Below are positions 59,124-64,000 of a stretch of DNA of 64,000 bases, piece by piece. The translations under genes and the position numbers were made by a program. The first letter of the stretch is position 1. Each line of letters begins with the position of its first letter. Below the pieces are notes generated by a model that saw only the letters and a program-made list of their open reading frames with translations, ran no database searches and was not told where the DNA came from. Origin of the DNA: Paenibacillus sp. FSL K6-3182 (GTDB lineage Bacteria > Bacillota > Bacilli > Paenibacillales > Paenibacillaceae); assembly GCF_037976325.1 (NCBI RefSeq), contig NZ_CP150265.1, positions 6,675,001 to 6,739,000 of the forward strand, written 5' to 3'.

Positions 59124-60446
59124 TTATTTCTTCAAAATAGCTTCAATGTTTTTCGCTGCCTCATCGAGCGCTTCTTTTGGTTTAAGCTCTCCACGGACCG
59201 CTTTCTCAAAAGCAAGATTAACGATTCCTTCCATTTCGCCGTATTGTGGAATCGGTGTGCGCGGCAGTGCAGTTTCAAGCTGCTTCACGTATTCTGTAAC
59301 GAATGGCTGCTCAAGAAATGCCGGATCGTTTGCTGCCGTTTTGTTTGTAGGGATAAGACCAAGCTTGCTCATGATCTTTTGCGGCTCGTCGCCAAGCATC
59401 CATTTTGCAAATGTCCACGCCTCTTGCGGATGCTTTGAGTTTGCAAAGATAACAAGATCCTCGCCGCCTACAACAGATCGGCTGCCGCCTGCACCAGCAG
59501 GAATCAAGCCGCGAACCGTTTGCTCCAGCGGTTTGAATTTCGATTCTGCTTCGTTCATCAGAATGCTGTAAAACCAAGGGCCGTCATCAATCATCATATA
59601 ATCATTGTTTTTCATACCGTCCCATGCGCCTGGCTCGCCGCCAAGAATCGTAGGCGTTACGAGTCCGTCTTTATTCCACTGTACAATCGTTTCGAGCGCT
59701 TTTACGCTCTCCGGGCTATTCAAGTAGCCATCAACCTTTGTATAGTCCTCGTTCGTCAATGAACCGCCAAGGCTCCAGAAGTAAGGCGATGCTGCCCATA
59801 CGTTCGCTCCGCCGATGCCAATACCGCCCGGTTTGCCTTTTGCGACCGCAAGCTTGGCTGCTGCAACGAACTCATCCATTGTCGCAGGAGCTTCTTTTAC
59901 GCCGATTTCATCCAAAACCGCTTTATTGTAGATAGCAATTTTTGTATTTGTGTTTACTGGAACGCCATAGTAGCCGCCGTTATAGGCATTCGTTTCCATA
60001 GGCGCTTCGAACGTATTTGCTTTTAATGCATCAAAACCCTCATTCTTGCTTATATCTTGCAGCGCTCCCATCTTGGCAAATTCAGGAACCCAAATAATAT
60101 CCATTCGCATGAGGTCAGGTGCTGCATCGCCCGCTACTCCGGCAATAACCTGCTCTTTCAAGCCCTCGTATGGCATTCTTGTCAGCTTGAGCTCGATACC
60201 CGGGTTTTCTTTCTCAAAGAGCGGCTTAATATTTTCCGTGAGCACCTTCTCTTCTTGATCGCTATAGGTATGCCAGTATTCAATAGTAACTTTTTTGCCA
60301 CCCGCTGCCGGAGCGTTACCGCTTTCATTTTTCGGAGCATTTCCTCCGCTATTGGCAGGTGCGTTATTTCCGTTTCCACACGCCGTAATCGTAAAAGCCA
60401 TTACCGCCGCTAGTACCCCGTACGAAATTGTTTTGTACCATTTCAT
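59124..60446 (-). CDS. Sugar ABC transporter substrate-binding lipoprotein (first)
   Basis: The 440-residue protein has a lipoprotein signal (lipobox FTITACGN), a Gly/Asn/Pro linker and a family 1 solute-binding domain (IEYWHTYSDQEEKVLTENIKPLF, LMRMDIIWVPEFAKMG, YYGVPVNTNTKIAIYNKAVLDE). It is the first gene of the operon and the main substrate capture protein; by context it binds isomalto-oligosaccharides released by the GH66 enzyme. GAGGAGGG lies 8 bases before the ATG at 60446, so the in-frame ATG at 60464, which overlaps that site, is rejected. A near-perfect cre site lies 60 bases upstream. Confidence 0.88.
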   Translation of the reverse strand: MKWYKTISYGVLAAVMAFTITACGNGNNAPANSGGNAPKNESGNAPAAGGKKVTIEYWHTYSDQEEKVLTENIKPLFEKENPGIELKLTRMPYEGLKEQVIAGVAGDAAPDLMRMDIIWVPEFAKMGALQDISKNEGFDALKANTFEAPMETNAYNGGYYGVPVNTNTKIAIYNKAVLDEIGVKEAPATMDEFVAAAKLAVAKGKPGGIGIGGANVWAASPYFWSLGGSLTNEDYTKVDGYLNSPESVKALETIVQWNKDGLVTPTILGGEPGAWDGMKNNDYMMIDDGPWFYSILMNEAESKFKPLEQTVRGLIPAGAGGSRSVVGGEDLVIFANSKHPQEAWTFAKWMLGDEPQKIMSKLGLIPTNKTAANDPAFLEQPFVTEYVKQLETALPRTPIPQYGEMEGIVNLAFEKAVRGELKPKEALDEAAKNIEAILKK

Positions 60447-60505
60447 AGGATTGACCCTCCTCATATTTATGCTTCTCCTTCATTATGCTTAGATCATTCT
60501 TCGCT

Positions 60506-60519
60506 AGAAACCGTTTTCA
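60506..60519 (-). promoter_or_regulatory. CcpA cre site upstream of the sugar operon
   Basis: On the minus strand TGAAAACGGTTTCT matches the cre consensus TGWAANCGNTNWCA at 13 of 14 positions. Its place 60 bases before the binding-protein start suits repression when glucose is present. Confidence 0.7.
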
Positions 60520-60565
60520 TTGCGGAAAAGGTGTCGTATTTCACTCCGTTTTAAATGCCGCTTTT

Positions 60566-60624
60566 TTAGAAAAATAAAGAAGGTGTCTTATCTTTCTGTC
60601 TAAACAGAAAGATAAGACACCTTC
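60566..60624 (-). terminator. Strong intrinsic terminator of the ThuA gene
   Basis: A perfect 21-base-pair stem (60579-60599 with 60604-60624) closes on a 4-base loop and is followed on the minus strand by CTTTATTTTT. It lies 5 bases after the ThuA stop and separates this unit from the sugar operon. Confidence 0.92.
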
Positions 60625-60629
60625 ACCAT

Positions 60630-61361
60630 TTACTTTCCAATTGGCTCGAGCGGAGCAACACGTCCTAACGATATGCTTGCGCCTTGAACAGGAGCCGCCC
60701 ATCGTACGCCATTCGCAATGACTCTCAGCACATCTGGATGATGGTAGATCGGGAATGTTTCATGTCCAGGCCGGAAATAAAACAACTTGCCTTTTCCTCT
60801 TCGGTAGCAGCAGCCGCTTCGAAATACCTCTCCCCCCTCGAACCAGGAAATAAATACGAGCTCATCCGGTGCGGGTATGTCAAAGCGCTCCCCGTACATT
60901 TCTTCCTTCGGAATTTCAATATAATCATTTAAGCCGTCCGCAATCGGATGGCCGTGCTCGATAACCCAAACCCGCTCTTTCTCGCCATCATCGCGCCATT
61001 TGAGATCTCCTGTTTTAGTGCCTAACAAACGCTCAAATATTTTGGAGCCATGGCCAGAATGAAGAACGATTAACCCCATGCCCTCCATGACGCGTGCGCG
61101 CACCTTCTCGACAATATCATCCCGCACCTCAGCATGAGCGAGATGTCCCCACCAGATGAGCACATCCGTATGATACAGCACATCATCGCTTAGCCCATGT
61201 TCAGGCTCATCGAGAACCGCTGTCTTTACTTCAAAGCCATCCACTGTTTTCAAGTAGCCGCCAATTGCGTTATGAATCCCTTCGGGATAGATGCTTGCTA
61301 CCTGTTCATTTTGCTTCTCATGCCGATATTCATTCCAGACTGTTACTTTTATATTAGCCAT
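60630..61361 (-). CDS. ThuA-like domain protein
   Basis: The 243-residue protein has the class I glutamine-amidotransferase-like fold of the ThuA family: [62 protein letters not shown] and [20 protein letters not shown]. ThuA proteins work with Gfo/Idh/MocA oxidoreductases in sugar or glycoside catabolism, for example 3-keto sugar pathways, but the reaction is not well defined. It overlaps the oxidoreductase gene by 8 bases, so the two are co-translated. Confidence 0.87.
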   Translation of the reverse strand: MANIKVTVWNEYRHEKQNEQVASIYPEGIHNAIGGYLKTVDGFEVKTAVLDEPEHGLSDDVLYHTDVLIWWGHLAHAEVRDDIVEKVRARVMEGMGLIVLHSGHGSKIFERLLGTKTGDLKWRDDGEKERVWVIEHGHPIADGLNDYIEIPKEEMYGERFDIPAPDELVFISWFEGGEVFRSGCCYRRGKGKLFYFRPGHETFPIYHHPDVLRVIANGVRWAAPVQGASISLGRVAPLEPIGK

Positions 61362-62424
61362 TGTTAGAAGCCTCCTGTGTTATCGTAATCCAGCGCTCTT
61401 CCTGAGTGGATAGGAGAATAGAATCCAGAGTCAGCTGATTGATATAACCATCCTCGATTGTTGCGTCGAGACCATCTTGCTTGCCGTTCAGCAAATTAAA
61501 GAAGGACTGCATTTGATTTGCTGCGAACGAATTTGGAATATCGATTTTACGGAATTGCTTATCCTCTCCAAGCTTGATTTCAAGGCTATCCTCTTCTTCA
61601 AGGTTGTAGATGAGCGCTCCTTGCGTACCGTAAATCTCGATCCGTTGGTAATTGCCACGGCCAAAAGCGAAACGAGATATGTTCATCGTAGAGGAGCCGC
61701 CATCTTCGAAACGGGCAAGCACATGACAGAAATCATCAACATCCACCTCACCTTTGCCCTCTCCATTTAGGTTGTCCCGCTCTTTTACAATCGTTCCTGC
61801 ATCAGCAATAACCTTCACGGTTTCTCCGATAAGGAAGCGCTTAAGATCGAGAATATGAGAACCTAAATCACCGAGCGCACCCGATCCTGACAGATCCTTG
61901 CGGAATCGCCAGAGCAGTGGAATTTCCTCATTAATACCCCAGCTTTGCAAATACTGGCTGTATACGTGATTGATCTTGCCAAGCGTGCCTTGCTCAAGCA
62001 GCTGCTTCGCATATCGAATCGCGGTTTTATAACGATACGTGAAACACACCATATGAGGGATGGGATGATTCGCTAATTCCTGTCTAAGAATCGCTGCTTC
62101 CCTTGCATCAAGGGCAATTGGCTTCTCAAGCGCAAATGGCTTGCGATGAATAATGGCGTCATACGCGATCTGAAAATGATTGCTGTTTGGTGTGCCTATG
62201 GTCACAGCGTCCAGCTCTGATTGCTTTAACATATCCAAATGATTTACATACTGCCGCTCAAGCGGAATCCCCAGTTCATTGCCTTTGGCCAAAAGCGCTT
62301 CCTCATTACAATCACATATCGACCATATTTCAGCATGTTCACTTGCCAAGATGCCTTCAATATGAAAGTTAGCAATGCCGCCAAGCCCAATAACGCCTAT
62401 TTTCAGCTTCTTCATATGCCTCAT
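61354..62424 (-). CDS. Gfo/Idh/MocA family oxidoreductase
   Basis: The 356-residue protein has an N-terminal Rossmann domain ([18 protein letters not shown]), the family motif with the catalytic lysine [13 protein letters not shown] near residue 98, and the C-terminal alpha/beta domain ([19 protein letters not shown]). It oxidises or reduces a sugar or cyclitol with NAD(P). AAGGACGGG lies just before the ATG at 62424; the in-frame ATG at 62415 is a possible alternative start. With ThuA it forms an operon divergent from an AraC regulator. Confidence 0.9.
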   Translation of the reverse strand: MRHMKKLKIGVIGLGGIANFHIEGILASEHAEIWSICDCNEEALLAKGNELGIPLERQYVNHLDMLKQSELDAVTIGTPNSNHFQIAYDAIIHRKPFALEKPIALDAREAAILRQELANHPIPHMVCFTYRYKTAIRYAKQLLEQGTLGKINHVYSQYLQSWGINEEIPLLWRFRKDLSGSGALGDLGSHILDLKRFLIGETVKVIADAGTIVKERDNLNGEGKGEVDVDDFCHVLARFEDGGSSTMNISRFAFGRGNYQRIEIYGTQGALIYNLEEEDSLEIKLGEDKQFRKIDIPNSFAANQMQSFFNLLNGKQDGLDATIEDGYINQLTLDSILLSTQEERWITITQEASNNG

Positions 62425-62547
62425 CCCGTCCTTATAGTGGCTTCAATTACAAACCCAGTATAGTTTGTGTTAAAATGAACGGGAATGTCCGATCTAGACT
62501 CTTTTTGTACAAAAGCGACTTTTACGGAGTGAAGGAGGTCATAACTA

Positions 62548-63462
62548 TTGCTGTCCATGAACATGGATTTAGTGCCTCGCATAAAAATTATGGGGTTTAT
62601 TGCTTACAAAAGCCCGTGGATTCATTTCAAACGAAATATAAATGAGTATGTGCTCTATTTCATCAGAAGTGGAGAACTCCATATTAAAGAGGAGAAAAAT
62701 CATTATGTTCTGCGTAAAGGTGACTTGCTTATTCTTGAGCCCAATTTGAATCATGAAGGAACGGCAAAGCATGTTTGCGATTACTATTACATTCACTTTG
62801 AGCATTCAGATATTAAAGCTGTGTATAGGGATGATATGCTGGCTTTAGCCAATTACTTTATTGTTGAGCATGACCAGTCTCCGTTTATTGAGCATAAGCC
62901 TACCGTTAATGGAATCCATCCAAATCACTGCTACTTCCCCAAATACCATACGATTTCTGATAAAACCAGATTTAATCTCATCCTGAGTGCATTAAATGAA
63001 ATGCAGAAGCTCTACATGCGCAGGTATTACAATAGAAGCCTAACTGCTTTTCAATTTATGCAATGGCTCGTTGAGCTCTCACGTGAGTATTTTATGGATG
63101 AGCTGAAGCGCAAAGACCGAATTCATTCGAAGTCGGTTGTTAAGGTTAACGCGCTGCTCGATTATATCCATCAAAACTATCAGAGCAAAATAACCGGCAA
63201 AGACATTGAGCTTACATTTGAAGGCAACTATGATTACTTAAACCGTGCCTTTAAGCTCGTTACCGGCCAATCGATCATTCGGTACATCAATGCGGTTCGA
63301 GTAAACCAAGCGAAACAATTGATTGAAACGACGCCGCTCAGCATAGGAGAAATCGGTTATCTAGTCGGGATCAACGATCCCTATCATTTCAGCAAAGTAT
63401 TCAAAAAATATGTCGGCCTCTCACCTACTCAATATTTTAAGCAAGTATGGAAGAGCGACTAA
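62548..63462 (+). CDS. AraC family transcriptional regulator
   Basis: The 304-residue protein has an N-terminal cupin-like domain (VLYFIRSGELHIKEEKNHYVLRKGDLLILEPNLNHEG) and a C-terminal AraC double helix-turn-helix (VNALLDYIHQNYQSKITGKDIELTFEGNYDYLNRAFKLVTGQ through YHFSKVFKKYVGLSPTQYFK). It is divergent from the Gfo-ThuA operon, which is its likely target. The start is TTG at 62548, 9 bases after AAGGAGG; the ATG at 62557 would be 18 bases from that site. It ends at a strong terminator. Confidence 0.88.
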   Translation: MLSMNMDLVPRIKIMGFIAYKSPWIHFKRNINEYVLYFIRSGELHIKEEKNHYVLRKGDLLILEPNLNHEGTAKHVCDYYYIHFEHSDIKAVYRDDMLALANYFIVEHDQSPFIEHKPTVNGIHPNHCYFPKYHTISDKTRFNLILSALNEMQKLYMRRYYNRSLTAFQFMQWLVELSREYFMDELKRKDRIHSKSVVKVNALLDYIHQNYQSKITGKDIELTFEGNYDYLNRAFKLVTGQSIIRYINAVRVNQAKQLIETTPLSIGEIGYLVGINDPYHFSKVFKKYVGLSPTQYFKQVWKSD

Positions 63463-63500
63463 AAACCCTCCAAACGACCATCGTTAGGAGGGTTTTTTTG
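63463..63500 (+). terminator. Intrinsic terminator of the AraC gene
   Basis: AAACCCTCC and GGAGGGTTT pair around a 15-base loop and seven Ts follow, directly after the stop codon. Confidence 0.9.
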
Positions 63501-63771
63501 GGCTTTAATCCATAGAAGCTATCTATCATTATGGGGCAAATATCTTCAATTGATACTAGCAGATTTTGATAGAGATAGGGATATTGACCAGTACGAACAC
63601 TCTATCATGTACGTATACTTACACTACATAGATACAAAATAAATAAGAGAAAGGAGGATCTCTAGCTTTGCTAGAATGCTAGTTTTCCAAGTAGCCTAAG
63701 GTTCAATCTAGAAAAGGAGTGCTGCACAATAAAGCAAAAAAAAGGGTTCAAAACTGAAAAGAGGTTAAAGC
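63501..63771 (+). other. Leader region of the arsenic-transporter gene
   Basis: No gene was recognised. TTGACC at 63584-63589 has no good -10 box at 17 bases (TATACT at 63614 is 24 bases away). AGGAGG at 63652-63657 is followed after 10 bases by a four-codon frame TTG CTA GAA TGC TAG (63668-63682), and another SD-like AAAAGGAG lies at 63713-63720. No known riboswitch pattern was seen. Confidence 0.5.
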
Positions 63772-64000
63772 ATGCATGACTTAATGATCATTATGACCAT
63801 TTCCGCGTTCCTTCTAACAATCAGCTTCATCTTCTGGCGACCGCAGGTCAATGAAGCGATACCCGCAACAATCGGAGCTGCAGTCGTTCTTCTTAGCGGA
63901 AGCGTCTCGCTTTCCGATCTCGGTCAAATAACCGAAACGATAAGCGGGGCTGCGGTCACCATTATTGCTACCATCGTTATGGCCATTGTTTTAGAAAGCT
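63772..64000 (+). CDS. ArsB/NhaD-type arsenic transporter, 5' part
   Basis: The first 76 codons are present and the gene runs off the window. The product begins MHDLMIIMTISAFLLTISFIFWRP and continues with EAIPATIGAAVVLLSGSVSLSDL and AAVTIIATIVMAIVLES, the pattern of the arsenical pump/NhaD ion transporter superfamily. Members expel arsenite or exchange other anions or sodium. GAGG lies 7 bases before the ATG. No arsR or arsC lies on this side. Confidence 0.75.
   Translation, partial: MHDLMIIMTISAFLLTISFIFWRPQVNEAIPATIGAAVVLLSGSVSLSDLGQITETISGAAVTIIATIVMAIVLES

Noticed and set aside
63501..63771. M-box or yybP-ykoY type riboswitch in the transporter leader
   Set aside because: I looked for the conserved core words of these classes and did not find them; the region has only SD-like stretches and short frames.

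Overview
The window looks like chromosomal DNA of a spore-forming Gram-positive bacterium of the Paenibacillaceae, most likely Paenibacillus or a close relative. This rests on gene content and style: GGAGG-type ribosome binding sites, many AraC-type regulators, YesM/YesN-type two-component systems, MalF/MalG-type sugar permeases without their own ATPase, lipoprotein-type binding proteins, GH66 and GH78 glycosidases, SgrR-, YlaI- and PaiB-like proteins. No rRNA, tRNA, CRISPR array, integrase or insertion sequence was seen. The DNA reads as ordinary accessory metabolism plus two stretches of intergenic repeats.

Layout. 0-8.6 kb: DinB-like protein, a GH78 alpha-L-rhamnosidase divergent from its probable AraC regulator, a spermidine-synthase-like protein with a GNAT acetyltransferase, a secreted stalk-domain protein with a lipoprotein, and an AlkZ-related protein. 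8.64-9.42 kb: a gene-free block of inverted, direct and tandem repeats. 9.4-14.2 kb: YlaI-like zinc ribbon, methyltransferase, chemotaxis receptor, AAC(3)-family acetyltransferase, lipoprotein. 14.3-17.6 kb: a UgpA-UgpE-UgpB-type uptake operon. 17.9-19.7 kb: orphan ParB-like protein and PaiB-like flavoprotein. 19.8-25.1 kb: a compact operon of type III polyketide synthase, methyltransferase, FAD hydroxylase and MMPL exporter, resembling the srsABC phenolic-lipid genes of Streptomyces. 25.4-34.5 kb: secreted 5'-nucleotidase, membrane metallophosphoesterase, alpha/beta hydrolase, DUF4173 membrane protein, SgrR-like regulator, ThpR, DUF2500 protein. 34.5-40.3 kb: an Fbp-type ABC transporter operon ending in a PPP-like phosphatase, divergent from a LysR regulator. 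40.3-42 kb: a short-chain dehydrogenase and a second repeat block.

42-44.8 kb is an iron-siderophore locus under two Fur boxes: an AraC regulator, a siderophore-binding lipoprotein and a FhuF-like reductase. The regulator and the lipoprotein share one open frame although a promoter, Fur box, ribosome binding site and signal peptide lie between them. 44.8-50.4 kb: L7/L12-like membrane protein, a small unknown protein, an aldo/keto reductase and a SWIM/SNF2 helicase.

50.5-60.5 kb is a dextran/isomalto-oligosaccharide locus on the minus strand: binding protein, two permeases, GH66 dextranase-type lipoprotein, histidine kinase, response regulator and a second, paralogous binding protein, with CcpA-type cre sites ahead of the binding protein and of the kinase. 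60.6-63.5 kb: ThuA-like and Gfo/Idh/MocA genes divergent from an AraC regulator. The window ends inside an ArsB/NhaD-type arsenic transporter gene.

All functional calls come from recognising motifs and family patterns by eye; no database search was run.
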